NCBI GenBank assembly: GCA_022113835.1
Contig: JAILWY010000019.1
Span: forward strand, 5,170,001 to 5,234,000
Length of the DNA stretch: 64,000 nucleotides
Direction of reading: 5' to 3'
Origin: Atopsyche davidsoni
Taxonomy: Eukaryota; Arthropoda; Insecta; Trichoptera; Hydrobiosidae
Shown: positions 1 through 11,439 of the stretch, in pieces
Layout: every line of letters starts with the position of its first letter
Numbering within the stretch: position 1 is the first letter of the stretch
Notes under the pieces: model-generated
The model's input: the letters and a program-made list of their open reading frames with translations, nothing else
What the model was told of the DNA's origin: nothing
Databases searched by the model: none
Translations under genes and position numbers: made by a program

Positions 1-39
1 CTATGTATCATATCTTATATTATATTTAAATTAAAAACT

Positions 40-550
40 ACATGGCTTAGGATTTATTGAGTTTAGAAGATAAGCCATGATATACTGATTTTACATTATA
101 TCTATGAGTGATATCTAATATCATTAATTAAATAAGAAATAGCCTGGGATTTATGTTCGCTACTTTAATGCCACACGCGATAGACTCACACGTTGTGTTT
201 TTGTGTGATATCTGATATCTTATTTATGTATAAAATGATAGTTTCGGATTTATGTTCGCTGCATCAGAGACACACGATAGACCCGCTGTTTACAAATTGT
301 TTCTTATATCTGATATCTTAACTTAAAATAAATTCTAGTTCGGGAAGTATATTTACTGAAGTTGGCCTAATCTCAGTGAACATTTGCGATATAAACGCGT
401 TGGCTACACATTGTGTTTAAGTATATCTTATATCTTAATTTAAAGAAAATAGTGTCTGATTTAAGTTTGCTGTATTTGAGGCACAAGCTAGACTTAAAAT
501 AACAGTTTGGGATTTTTGTTCACTGAGTTTAGAGCACACGCTATGACTCG
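40..550. repeat. Diverged tandem repeat, period about 100-120 bp
   Basis: A phrase close to GGATTTATGTTCGCT recurs near 51, 150, 247, 458 and 512, usually followed by a run resembling ACACGCGATAGACT and then by TATCTGATATCTTA. The copies are clearly related but have drifted far apart, so unit borders are approximate. It may begin before the window. No coding potential is seen. Confidence 0.6.
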
Positions 551-559
551 AAGGTTATG

Positions 560-1200
560 TACCATATTAGCTCCAGATCTGCTTACCTACCACATTGTAA
601 GTGTTGGATTCAGATAATCTAGGGAGATAATCTCTGCGTGTTTTACAAACATTATTAAATTTATATTTAAAGCATACTTGAGACCACAACACAACACCTA
701 AGACCGTTGTATTAATAAAAGTTATCAAAGGTTCAGTATTATTTCATGTGATATTTCTGACTTATATAATAAAAACCACATTGTAGTATTACTACTAGAA
801 TAACAGTACACTATGAACAACCAACAAGTTAGATAATTAAAATAGTGATTTCACAGTTATTGGGGAAATTTTTGCATTTTTGTTACCTAACACTTAATGA
901 CCAAACTTGATTTATATTTATATAAGATTTTGTCCGAAGCTTATACTTGAAAATAATTTACACTTTTGTCATTTGGTACTTTAATTGTATTTATGTCTTC
1001 GATGTTTATTACGGGTATAAAAGTCATTGCCATGGTTCTGGCTGCGAAGATTTAGCTCGGGTAGTACGCCTCTGTAAAGGGCCTTCCAAACAATGCTTAT
1101 CTCGTAATGGTTCTGAGATGCAAATTAAAATGATAAATACGACATAACTTAAGCATGCGAATATTAATTTATTATACATCAAGCGAAAACCTAATGTAGG
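560..1200. other. Unannotated AT-rich sequence
   Basis: No repeat, RNA or family motif recognised. A short open frame (947-1147, plus) has no recognisable domain and looks like chance. Confidence 0.5.
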
Positions 1201-1600
1201 TGTGACCGTACATTATTACGACACGCTGTCGGATACGTTAACTCACGGCAGAGATCACGTATACGCGATGGTAAAACTCCAATTAATTTAATTATCTCCC
1301 TCGCGAGACTGCCGCAAATGGCCACGGACAATAGCAATTGACATATCCTAATCAACCCATCTTTGCGAAGAGCACGACTCCATCTTCGAGCCGTACAATT
1401 AGTACGTGCCCCGCGGCTGTGACATTCAAAACAATACTCGCCCGAGCCCCGCTAGGGCCGGTGCACCTTGCACCTGATCACGCGCTGCTCAAAGCAAATA
1501 TTACACCTTACACCAAAGGAGACGCGTGGGGAATGCCCAACGACGCTCCCGGCCAATTATTAACTCTTTTCCATGCGTGCTGAATGCAGATTTTGAGCAA
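1200..1600. other. GC-richer single-copy block
   Basis: This stretch is clearly richer in G+C and CpG than its surroundings and shows no transposon ends or internal repeats. The 81-residue open frame over it (1338-1583) has no recognisable motif. Blocks of this kind in AT-rich insect intergenic DNA are often conserved regulatory sequence, but that is inference here. Confidence 0.3.
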
Positions 1601-1794
1601 AACCGCAATGCCATTAAGTATATACCTGCCTATCTACCTGTCGTTGCTGTCGAAGCACGCGCACTTGTACAGTAAATATATTCGAAATCGGCTGGCCCAA
1701 CACACGCTTAATTAGAAAAAAAAACAATATATTATGCGTATGCAATCATTTTAAGGATTTTTTTCGTGAAATTGGAGCAATATTATAAAAAAAT

Positions 1795-2300
1795 AGTATA
1801 ATATATTATATTCAAAGTATTGTCCATCGCTAGCCACTATTTTTTCCCATCCCAAAAAAACTGTTCGTCTTTTGATGACAAGAAAGAATCAAGCCAATTT
1901 TTGATACCCTGTTCAGAAGTGAAGCGTATTCCAGAAAGGGCATTCTGCATCGATCGAAACAAGTGGTAGTCGGAAGGGGCAAGGTCTGGGCTATTAGGCG
2001 GGTGAGGCAGAACTTCCCATCCACTGTTTTCCAAATGTGTTTTAACCGGTTTAGCAACATGTGGTCGAGCATTGTCATGATGGAAAATTACAGACTCGTG
2101 CCTGGTCGCATATTCTGGCCGTTTTTCTGCCAATGCTCGCTTTAAACGCATCAATTGTTGTCTGTAGAGCTTGCCCGTGATAGCTTGGCCCGGTTTCAGC
2201 AGCTCATAGTGGATGACACCCTTCTGATCCCACCAACTTCACAGCATTACCTTGGTGCCATGAATATTAGGCTTGGCCGTCTTCGGTAGGACGTATGAAT
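1795..2300 (-). pseudogene. mariner (DD34D) transposase, C-terminal remnant
   Basis: Read on the minus strand this encodes the second half of a mariner transposase. From the N-terminal side: PNIHGTKVM, then WWDQKGVIHYELLKPG, then RALAEKRPEYATRHE, the second catalytic motif HHDNARPH, and the third motif SPDLAPSDYHLF. There are 34 residues between the second and third catalytic Asp, the mariner DD34D signature. A short deletion and frame change follow KDEQFF, after which WEKIVASDGQYFEY gives the usual C-terminal end near 1805. One in-frame stop lies just before the WWDQKG segment. The DNA-binding half and first catalytic Asp are missing beyond about 2300, so this is a truncated, inactive copy. 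The residues recall the irritans/cecropia lineages; the subfamily is not assigned. Confidence 0.92.
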
Positions 2301-2388
2301 ACATCCTTGAAATATAAGTTGCGCCCTGAAATGAAATGTGCGTAGATGAATCTCTTTTATTATGGAAAGGGAATTTATCTTGGAAACA

Positions 2389-2408
2389 ATATATATATAT
2401 ATATATAT
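2389..2408. repeat. Short (TA)n microsatellite
   Basis: About ten TA units in a row. Confidence 0.9.
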
Positions 2409-2676
2409 GTATCTACAAAAAAAGGTAGATTCGGAATGAAGTTGTTTATTTAGAGTAAAACAATCTGGATACGTACAAAATAGAGTCGGTCGACACGTCC
2501 TAGTGAAAGAATATGAAAAAGGGAACTCCCTGGTTAACAGGTTAATCAATTCAAGAACTCAATAATGCATAATACTATATTTACATTGATTTATGCATAA
2601 ATCTTAATTGAATGTATTTCCTGCGTGTTCTTTATAAATAAATAAATATTATTTGACTTTATAAAGTGTAAAATGC

Positions 2677-2740
2677 TGCGGTCAAGTTTCAGTGGTTAGT
2701 ATAAATGATTTCACATCATGAGGTCCCATGAGTTTATAAA
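2677..2740 (+). repeat. tRNA-like SINE head, degenerate
   Basis: The phrase TTTCAGTGGTTAGTATAAAT resembles the A box and D-arm of a tRNA-derived SINE. About 25 bases later CATCATGAGGTCCCATGAG fits a decayed anticodon/T-arm region. Related heads lie at 9071 and, on the other strand, 63225-63290. It is far too degenerate to be a functional tRNA gene. Confidence 0.45.
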
Positions 2741-3490
2741 AAAAAACCCATCTGATGCTTGTATTCTGCTATTTTACTTAACCGAACGCAGTCGCAAATA
2801 TTACTGAATAATTTAGATTGTTCGAGGGCATTTAATCTATAATAGTATAAGTATATATTTTGGTAGAAAATCATTGATCTTATTTAAATTTATTGTTTTA
2901 GAGTTAACTAAGAGCTCGAAGTTTTAAGGCTTTTGACGCATTAAAGTTTTAATGTCTTAAGAAACCTCAACCGACCGACTAATTGTGTCGCTTTGTGTTT
3001 ATATTTTCTGCAAAATTGACCATCACTTTGACAGTGGGGCTATCTTCATCTACGTACTTACGTCTTACGTAAAATTTATATAAACAAGTGACAATATTAA
3101 ATCAAATGGGTTTCTGATTCCTAAAATCTTTTTTAAAATATTCAGAAGACGACAGCCAGCTTAATTTCAACGACGATCATTCGAAAACGTCGCTTCACAA
3201 TAAAAAGTAAAATATTTTTGAAGTTGTTGTTTTAAAGCAGCAGTTAAATTTTATTAATAAATATATAGCGAAGTTTATTGCATAACCCGTGAATTTCAGC
3301 AACGTATTTTTAAATATAATATTATACGTTAAAAATTTATATATTTATTTTCCTTTAAAACAATAGTTAGAAAACAGTACATTTATGTTTAACTAAATAT
3401 GTTTTATTTATTTATCGTACACGTTTGTTATTAGTCGACAAACGAATCTAATTATTGTCTTTACATTAAAAATTAATATAACCAAAAATA
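2740..3490. other. Unannotated AT-rich sequence
   Basis: No gene, repeat or transposon end recognised. Confidence 0.5.
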
Positions 3491-3494
3491 TTAG

Positions 3495-3627
3495 CTTGAG
3501 TGATTTTCCACATTTACGTTTTTATTAGTGACCGGTTTCGCCAACCTTTCGCGTTGGCATTATCGAACAGAGTCCGAGAGTCGAAACCGGTCACTAATAA
3601 AAACGAAAATGTGGAAAATCACTCAAG
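3495..3627 (-). ncRNA. Palindrome with decayed hammerhead-like motif
   Basis: Arms at 3495-3540 and 3582-3627 are inverted copies of each other, 46 bases with almost no mismatch, around a 41-base centre. Read on the minus strand, the centre holds a perfect 6-bp stem (GCCAAC with GTTGGC, 7-base loop) followed at once by GAAAC, a 2-base loop CG, and GTC. This is the layout of the 3' half of a type I hammerhead ribozyme with a tiny stem III; the long palindrome arm would supply stem I. The 5' core reads TCGATAA where CTGATGA is required, so cleavage is predicted to be lost. The layout matches the better preserved motif at 27.6 kb. It could instead be an unrelated small foldback element. Confidence 0.5.
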
Positions 3628-3629
3628 TA

Positions 3630-4380
3630 CTCTCTGTCAAAAATATTAGCCTTAATATTGACAAAATAAATCATAAGCTAGATAACTGCTATTTCTTGCA
3701 CCCGAGTCAATCAGTTGTAAAGATGATTAAAGCTGATAATAAGCTTATAAGTTGTAAAGCTTTTATATTATTGTCGTTCAGAAGAAAATTGTGATGGTTT
3801 CACACAAAAGCAGCTAGAATAACGTCGTTATAGTGTCTTTTATTTTTTCATAGTATAAAAATGCCACATGTAATTTACAAATAAACAGGCTACAATGAAA
3901 CATGTAGCGTTTACGGGTTAAAGAGACTTTTGCACTGCGGATACGGCATGTGAAATACAGACACGCGCAATGCAAACATAAAAAAGGCATAAAGAGTTGG
4001 TAGTCGCGATTGTAAAGCTGCCATCATATTCAAGATATGGGGCCTCGGTGTAATTTAGGCGAGGGCCGCAGTCCGCACGCGGCCCACGCTTCACCACCCC
4101 TGCACACGGTAACGAAAAAATACCAGCCTTTTATATTTACCCATGTCCCAAGCGAATGTTTTCATGGGTGATAGGCCGCGCTTGGATATAATGTCAAGTA
4201 TTGTAGATGACTTTACTTATTTATTGTGATTTCTATAAAAAAATGTTTTTGGGACTTTTTTGCAAAAAAAATGAAACATGCAAGTAGTCCAACGTTTTGT
4301 CCTTAATGCATCGTAAAAATTATTCAGTTTTCGTGTTTACTTCGCACAGAGTGCACATTTCTAGAGACGAGTGGCGCGTA
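3630..4380. other. Unannotated sequence
   Basis: Mostly AT-rich. A short GC-richer patch at about 4035-4110 has no recognisable feature. Confidence 0.45.
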
Positions 4381-5345
4381 TGCTTCCCGCTATAAGGCAG
4401 TGTTTCTTTGTTCGCATCCTAAAGGTCTAAAAATGTCACGCATTTAGGCTGCAAAGTATATGAATAAGTCAAAAACGTTTGTGACCAAGTGGGTGAACCG
4501 ATATTTAGAAAGAAATCACGTCGATGATCTACCAAAAAGTGGTAAAACAAAAAAGATGTCGTCCGCCGAGGATAAGCGGATAAAGTCTATCTTTGCTATC
4601 TGCACAAGAAAAACTAAAACAAAAAAGATTGAATATATCTCTAGCTACAATAATAAGACTTTTAATGGAGATTAAGTTAAAATACCGAAGCACATTGAAG
4701 AAACCGCTTCTTTCAGAAAAGCACGTTAAAAAAAGAATGTCCTGGGCACAAGGAAACAAAGACCGCGACTGGGACAAGATAGTCTTTTCTGACGAAGCTT
4801 CGTTTTGGGCAACTAGTATCTCATCTTGTACTTGATCAACTGCCAATAACAAACTGGTCGAAAAAACTGTTAAACATCCGGTAAAGGTGCATATTTGGGG
4901 ATGCTTCTCAAAACGTAGTTTTGGCAATTTGAACTTGTTTACCGGAACTTTGAATGCTGCAAGGATGAACCAAATATACCAGAAAGCATTATTATTATCT
5001 GCCTAAAAACTGTTCCCAAGCCCAAGTTAATCATGGATATTACAAGAAGATAATGACCCCATACACCGAAGTCGCCTATGCAGCGCGTGGAAACAAGATA
5101 AAGGCATTGAGGTCTTGGATTGGCCCTCAAAACCTTCTGACGCAAACCCAATTAAAAACGTTTAGACGTTGATGAAGCTTAAACTTTGAAGGAAAAAAAA
5201 CGCTAACTGCCGCCGAACTTACTTGCAATTTAAAGGCCACATGGAAGTCATTATCCCGTAAATATGCAGAAAAATTAGTTGAAATTATGCCTCGAACATG
5301 CCTGGCTACTATGAAAAATAGAGGAGACTGGACACCTTATTGATA
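4380..5345 (+). pseudogene. Tc1-like (DD34E) transposase pseudogene
   Basis: A Tc1-family transposase is recognisable across at least three frames. The helix-turn-helix end reads KTFVTKWVNRYLERNHVDD then LPKSGKTKK (from 4460). The next frame gives LLSEKHVKKRMSWAQGNKDR and the first catalytic motif VFSDEASFW near 4785-4812. A later frame gives VKHPVKVHIWGCFSKRSFGN, the second motif LQEDNDPIH, then DWPSKPSDANPIKNV. In Tc1 proteins the last motif is PDANPIENVW; here the catalytic Glu is replaced by Lys (codon 5154-5156) and the Trp is a stop (5163-5165). The C-terminus KYAEKLVEIMPRTCLATMK ends with NRGDWTPY and a TGA near 5343. Several frameshifts and the lost catalytic residue make it dead. Clear terminal inverted repeats were not found, so element borders are unknown. 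Confidence 0.92.
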
Positions 5346-5683
5346 ATAAAGCATCTAAGTATATATAATTAACTACGTGTTTTATTATTTTTCAATGCTA
5401 GACTTAATTTTTTTTATAGCTTATGCCGATTACGCTCTTTTGTTACATACTGTAACACAAAGTTTATGCCTATATTTTATACGTGAAACAAATAAAACAC
5501 AGTTCTATTATACTAAAATAATCATTGTATAATTGTTTCATGATACTACTAATCATCAAAAAATTATACAGTGGGAGTGATCGAAATCCTTGAAAACCGC
5601 CTTAGTACCGGAATTGACACGTTGCATCGAGTAATTACAAAAGTATACAAAATCAAGCTGTAATTTAGATTACGAAAACATTA

Positions 5684-5926
5684 TATGAGAACAATGAGAG
5701 CTTTTTTGCTTTGCAAGGCATCGTCAATTTATTTGTCGATGCTTTTAACGAGCGGAAGAGCTTTCATTGACTGCGTACATCATAAATACAAATAGAACCT
5801 ATCATTTGAAGGGAGTACTGGAAATATTATATGAACAGTGAGGCTTCTATTACCTTTGCATCTTAAAAGCTGTTTGTCGAAGCTCTTGGCGGGCGGAAGT
5901 CCTTCACTCTTTGCGTACAATATAAT
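5684..5926. repeat. Diverged tandem pair, period about 144 bp
   Basis: Segment 5684-5789 and segment 5828-5926 share a common order: a GAACA(A/G)TGAG phrase, TTTGCA, a TGTCGA(T/A)GCT phrase, GCGGAAG, TTCA and TGCGTAC. They are related but diverged by roughly a third. No coding function is apparent. Confidence 0.5.
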
Positions 5927-5959
5927 ATGGGAAATGGAATCTTCTTTAATGAATAAATT

Positions 5960-6610
5960 CAAAGTTAGTCAAAGCTTTTGTATTAAAATACACTTAAAAA
6001 AAGATTGATTTAAAAAAATAAATTAAAAGTTAAAGACTACTTTGTACATCAGTGCGACAGTAAAAATTCTTTCTCTATTAAAAATTATCGTCAAAATATT
6101 CTCATTGTAAAATATCTCAATAGTTTCCTTACTCCTCTGTTAATTTAAATTTATATAATTGAATAAATACTTTCATGAAATAAGTTGTATAAATTAATGT
6201 AAAATTTATTTATTTTGTCTCTACCTGTGGCTTCCGATTAGCTTAATAAAATGGTATAACCATTTTAGCTACTCTAACAAAACTAGTTTTTCTTGTTAAT
6301 CGGAATCTGACAAGATGTTTTGAAAATCAAGAGACTAAGATTTGTAGGTCGCCTTGCTGCACTGATAAACGTTACTCTGTTTGGATAAAAACATATCTGC
6401 TAACAAAAAAACAAAAACGTCTATTAAAATCCTGGTTGTGTCAAACAAATGTTATAAAAATCAACCTTAGATTCAAGAGTCCTTAATGTGAGTGGCGTGC
6501 AGTGAGCTCAAAAACAAAGCGAGCCGTTTTATTTTATGAATTTTAATAGGCCTTATTAATCAGGAAAATATTACTACACGTGTATTATAAATTATTTGGG
6601 CGTAAATTTT
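5960..6610. other. Unannotated AT-rich sequence
   Basis: Nothing recognised. Confidence 0.5.
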
Positions 6611-6614
6611 AATT

Positions 6615-6690
6615 CTTCTTCATCAAGTGCCTCTCCTCAGAGGAGGTTGGCGATCATATTCACGCTGAACCAGTGTTCATGTGTACACAG
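6615..6690 (-). mobile_element. LINE 3' tail fragment
   Basis: On the minus strand this encodes the end of an arthropod endonuclease/reverse-transcriptase LINE: MIANLL, stop, then GEALDEE in the tail, which is the usual last stretch of these elements. The same tail phrase, CTCCT with GAGGAGGTTGG on the plus strand, recurs at 50955-50990. It is a short 5'-truncated insertion with no enzymatic domain left. Confidence 0.6.
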
Positions 6691-6699
6691 TTTTATATT

Positions 6700-9060
6700 G
6701 GAAGGAAAAGTCTGCGTATTGCTGCTGTCCAATAGCATTATTATATAATCCTTTCCCTACAAAGCTCTGGTCTTAAGATCTGATACTCCTCCTGCAGCAA
6801 GTTATAGAATCAATAGCAGAAGCCACCCCCACATCGACAAGGTACTTCCAGAGCATATCCCTCCACAATAATTCATAGTCCACTACTCTATTACCGATCC
6901 TTTACACACCCTCAGGGTATAGAATGGCAGCCATGCACAAGCAACAGAATGGGGAGAGCGGGGAGATTTTAAATTTGCAGCACGACAATGCAATATATAT
7001 GTTATCAATTTGCTAAAAGTCGTGGCATAATATTTTTTAAGAATATCGCTTCACTTATATCTGAGACTGAGCCCACAAGATAACAAATTATAATAATAAT
7101 TAACCTGAACATAGTTTATTAAATGCTGCACGCCCCTGACGATATATATGGTGGCCATATATTATACAAAAGAAACAACCTCTTTCATATATTTTTTTGT
7201 AAACTAAGAAATAACTTACCTCGTTGGTGTTTATTGCTAATATTAAACTAACATATCAATTTTTTAGTTAGTGATTGCTTTGATGAAATTAGATCTGATG
7301 TTGTTTGTTCCAAATAAAATCTTAATACGAGTATAAACAGAGTGAGATGATCTACTTTCAGAGCTAGCAACATTTTTTACAAATGTGTTCACTGAGAAAA
7401 TTAATATGATTTATAGGAGATGTAGCGATAATTCATACTGTATTTTAACACGTGTACAGGCGTGTTAATTAAAATATCTCATATTTAACGGGTTTAAATA
7501 AAACAATTTGTTGTTTATATTAAACGCATTTTTCAGCATAAAAAATATTGCCTAGTATATCTTTTTTTAAACATATTTAGTTTTTTAGCAACAAGTTAGC
7601 AAGTTGATAAGTTTTGAAATACTTTTCAAGGGTTGTCATTACGTAAATTGTCTCAATTGTGTTATTTGATATTAATTTATATTATTATAATAAATAAACA
7701 GGAGAATATGAACTGACAATATCTATTATCTATAACGCAAAATAAACGTAATAAATCCTCGTATTAGTCGCGGTTTTTTAAGCTGCCTCAACACGCTGTT
7801 TTACTACCGACAACCACTGTTCAATATCAATGTCATTGTGTGTGTTTTTTTTAAGTTTTGCAAAAATAAACAGCAACGAAAAGGAGGACGCCATTGGCTA
7901 ATCCCTGTGCGGTTTTGAATTGCGTCACGGCGTGTGTAGGCAGCTTCAGTGTCACACTAATTCTAATCGAGAAGAAAAAAGGTACACGCCTAATTGACGA
8001 ATTACTTGTTTTATAAAACGGTCGCATTCTTCAGAGGCGTAATCTCCTCTCAGACGCTCCACATCAGGGCTGACCAACATTTTATAAAATACTTTAACCT
8101 TACCAAGGCAAATGTGCCTGATTCACTCAATTTAAATGCACACAAGGTATGATATTTAACGTGAAATTGAAAAAAAAAAAAAAAAAACAAAAATGTGTAC
8201 AATAGAGAAGTCGCATATAGCTCGCAATCACAATATAAAAAATTTCTCTAATAATTTAAACATTAAACTGATTATATGTTTTGTAGCTTGTCGATTAATT
8301 AAATCAGCTTTGATATCAGTACGGATGACATTTTCGACTGGTCCAATGGTTTGTTAGCCCTGCTCTAAATCGGGCTCTGGGAGAGGTATAAATCAGCCAC
8401 TTGCTCACTCGTTTTGCTTTCATATCCTAACTAAAACGGGTTCTGAGGCGGCGGGTGCTATGCTATCGGTATACAGGTGAATCAAACACGCCAACGACAC
8501 TTTTTCAACAGTCTGTCGTTTATAAATAGTTGATTTGTTTTCTTGGATGTAGAGCTGCTTGTGGTTTTCTTTCCTTCAACGTCATGGTTTACATGCCAAC
8601 ACTATCTTCATGAATAATACCAACAGCGAAAAAAAAATTAAATATATACATATGCGTGTGTGTGTGTATCTGTATATGTAAGTGTATACAGCTTAGCTTG
8701 CTTGTAAAGTAAGTAGCAGATTAGCTAGTAAAATTATTTTCTTAAACTTACAAATTTAACCATAAATGACAGTTAAATCTCAAAGGCAAGCGAGAATCAC
8801 CCTGTGTATTTGCAAAATATGAAACGAAACGATCTAGAGACGTTGAAATCTCGACCTACTTAGAGAGTGCTCTAGGAAGGGGAATAAATTATTTTTAATT
8901 GAAAAGAAACTTAGGAATACAGATTTATATTTATGTTACAATAAATCAATAAGAGCTGGTGTCAGAATTTAAAAAGATATCTTACGATATTACCGCCGTT
9001 AAGGCTTCTTAGCCGCAAGCATAGTGAAATTAAGAATCTATGTAAAATAAAACATTACAT
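6700..9060. other. Unannotated AT-rich sequence
   Basis: No gene or classified repeat recognised. It holds a run of about 19 A at 8168-8186 and a short (GT)n run at about 8655-8667. Confidence 0.5.
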
Positions 9061-9070
9061 AATATCTCCT

Positions 9071-9140
9071 GAGCAGTCTCGTGGTCCAGTGGTTAGCACG
9101 TTTATTTTCCAATCGTGGTTCTGGGTACAAAAGCTTATTC
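9071..9140 (+). repeat. tRNA-like SINE head, degenerate
   Basis: CTCGTGGTCCAGTGGTTAGC carries an RNA polymerase III A-box-like phrase (TGGTCCAGTGG). About 35 bases on, GGTTCTGGGTACAA occupies the B-box position but departs from GGTTCGAATCC. The fold is not a complete tRNA, so this is a SINE head or tRNA relic. Confidence 0.5.
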
Positions 9141-11030
9141 AAATGTGTTGAAAATAAATCTCTTCAAAACTTAATCTCACCTGACGTTGAGTATTTACGA
9201 TTTTCACGCACAAACAATTTTAAAAACTTTGCATGTTATCGTTTCTAAAGTCCACTATTCTATATTTTTTGACCTTTGTTGGATAAATTTCAGGGTTTTT
9301 TTTTTCTTTTGATTTTATTTATTTCATGGGTTTTAATGTTTAAAATCCAGCATCCTTTGAAATGAAGCATTCAGCTCAGTTGTGTATCGCCTGACGATGT
9401 GACCGTGTCAGGAGATAATGAAGTGCATGAATTATATTTTTATTGCATGTGTGTAAACACAGCCAATTGTGTTCTAGGTATGTATTTAATTTAATACTAT
9501 ACTCTAGTTTCCTAAATTCAATACAAAATCCTTGAGTTGCCGTTCTGCTCCATCGTTAAAAGCTCCTTGATCATGGTATAATTTACTGATAGGAAAATAA
9601 CAAGTAGGCTCTTTCAGCATCCGTGCTGCGTATGTGGTTACTTCTTTTATATTATAGATTAAAAAATAAAGTATAGCTTATTCTACTGTTTGTATTCTCT
9701 AATGGCGCTTATACTGTGCTGTAAAATATACAGTGTTTCGAAACTCTACGAGATTTTATATTTTGAAAAATTAGCTTACTCGTGTTTTTTTTTTAAATTT
9801 AAAGATTTAAAAATTTTCTTTCTGCTTTTATTAAATGATATTTATTATCACACGAAACCTGTTTGCTCAAAAAACTAAGTTATTTATTTTAAATATGTGT
9901 GCTCGAATAACATTGCATAATTTTTTTACACAAATAAATTTGGATTATTATGCGGTTTTTTAAGACATAATGAAAAAACAGTTACGGCATTTTACGAAGG
10001 CTCGCATTAAACAAAACGTGGTTTTATGCAGTTTAATTTATTTATATAAACATTACACTCCGTTTACTCCTTGCATATAGCATGAGTTTTGAGTAATGTA
10101 TTGAAACAGTCACAGTTTTTTTTAAAAGCTAGATTGAATATACTAATTTGCATTCCTTTTCTTTATTTACTTATATTTCGAGTTGTCGTATGATACTCGA
10201 TACCTTTCAAGCTGTACCGCGAGTTCTGAAACACTGTATAAGTACATAATTTTGATTCGTTTGTATGGAAAACGTTACGTTTTGTTGGCCGGATATTAAT
10301 TTCCTCAATCAAGTGTATTGTCGAGGGACTGGGTACCAATCAATGCCAGATAATTAGAGTAATGTCGCATAAACAGGACGGCTGACTTGTATCAATACAT
10401 GTGCAAGGACCGTGGTTGTCACAAAGGAAATTCTAATCTGTAAATTTATAAAAGTAGATGAATAAAATTATGTTGTGAAAAAATAATAATAGGCCTTACC
10501 GCTGCAACGATCTTTAGTATTTTTATTCAGCAAGTTTACTGAGAAAAAAAAATTACTCCCGCGCTTAAAAGAAACGCGTGTAATAAAGTCAATTTGCTAG
10601 AGTATTATTAAATTTGAACGATCAATTCACATATGAAACTACGATAAAAATTCTTTGAATATTTCTTCACGAACTACGACCAGCTCTCCAACAATTGAGC
10701 TAAAAAGTGTCGTTATAACCGTTAAGTTGTTGGTTCAAGTAACGCTGGTGGCGTTATTTTCTCGTCGTTTCACAATAAAATGCTGAAGGTTTTTCTTACT
10801 TCTACTTATGACAGATATATTAGGAAAACATATGAACTATGTAGATTGGTTCAAACAAAAATCAAATAAACTAATAATTATATTTTTTTTGTTTCAGGTA
10901 AAAGTCTACGGCGATTGATAAATTTCTTATTATTTTCACGTGAGTTAACGTTTTATTTTATTTTTTTATTATTTAATTTTTATTAGTTGCGTATATTATA
11001 TGAATGTTCAAATATCGCGGTTTACTGCAC
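9140..11030. other. Unannotated AT-rich sequence
   Basis: No gene or classified repeat. An open frame at 9690-9878 is Phe/Leu/Lys-rich, as expected of AT-rich noise. Confidence 0.5.
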
Positions 11031-11059
11031 TCAAAATTTTTCAACGAAATTTACACCGC

Positions 11060-11240
11060 TCGGCAATACTGGTACTGTCGATGACGTACGATATAAACTC
11101 TTCGACATTAAAAATATCTGTGAATGAAATAGATTCATCCAGCCGGCATCGAACCTGAATATCTACCCGAGACTTGACCCGTGTTTCTTGAGTCCCGATA
11201 ACACAATATGCCACACAGGTTGGCTTCAACCTCTTTTATT
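11060..11240 (-). repeat. Possible tRNA-derived SINE fragment
   Basis: On the minus strand CAGGTTCGATGCCGGCTGG contains a near-perfect B box (GGTTCGATGCC). It is preceded by CTCAAGAAACACGGGTCAAG, which could be the upstream part of a SINE head. A convincing A box was not found, so the call is tentative. Confidence 0.3.
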
Positions 11241-11439
11241 TATTCCAACCGGCTCGGTCAAACGCACTCGTATCGTGTTCGTCGGCGTGGGCGGATTTTG
11301 TCATAAAATGCGGACGCAGAGAACAAACTCAGTGCCAAGAGAGTCGCAATCTGTATTTAACCATACACGAGATCAACAAAATGCCTTTGATATAACTGAA
11401 TACTCTGGTAACCTTTCAAGAGCTTTATCAGTATAAATT

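Noticed and set aside
9071..9140. A functional tRNA gene
   Set aside because: A-box-like phrase only; the B box is off consensus and no cloverleaf can be formed.
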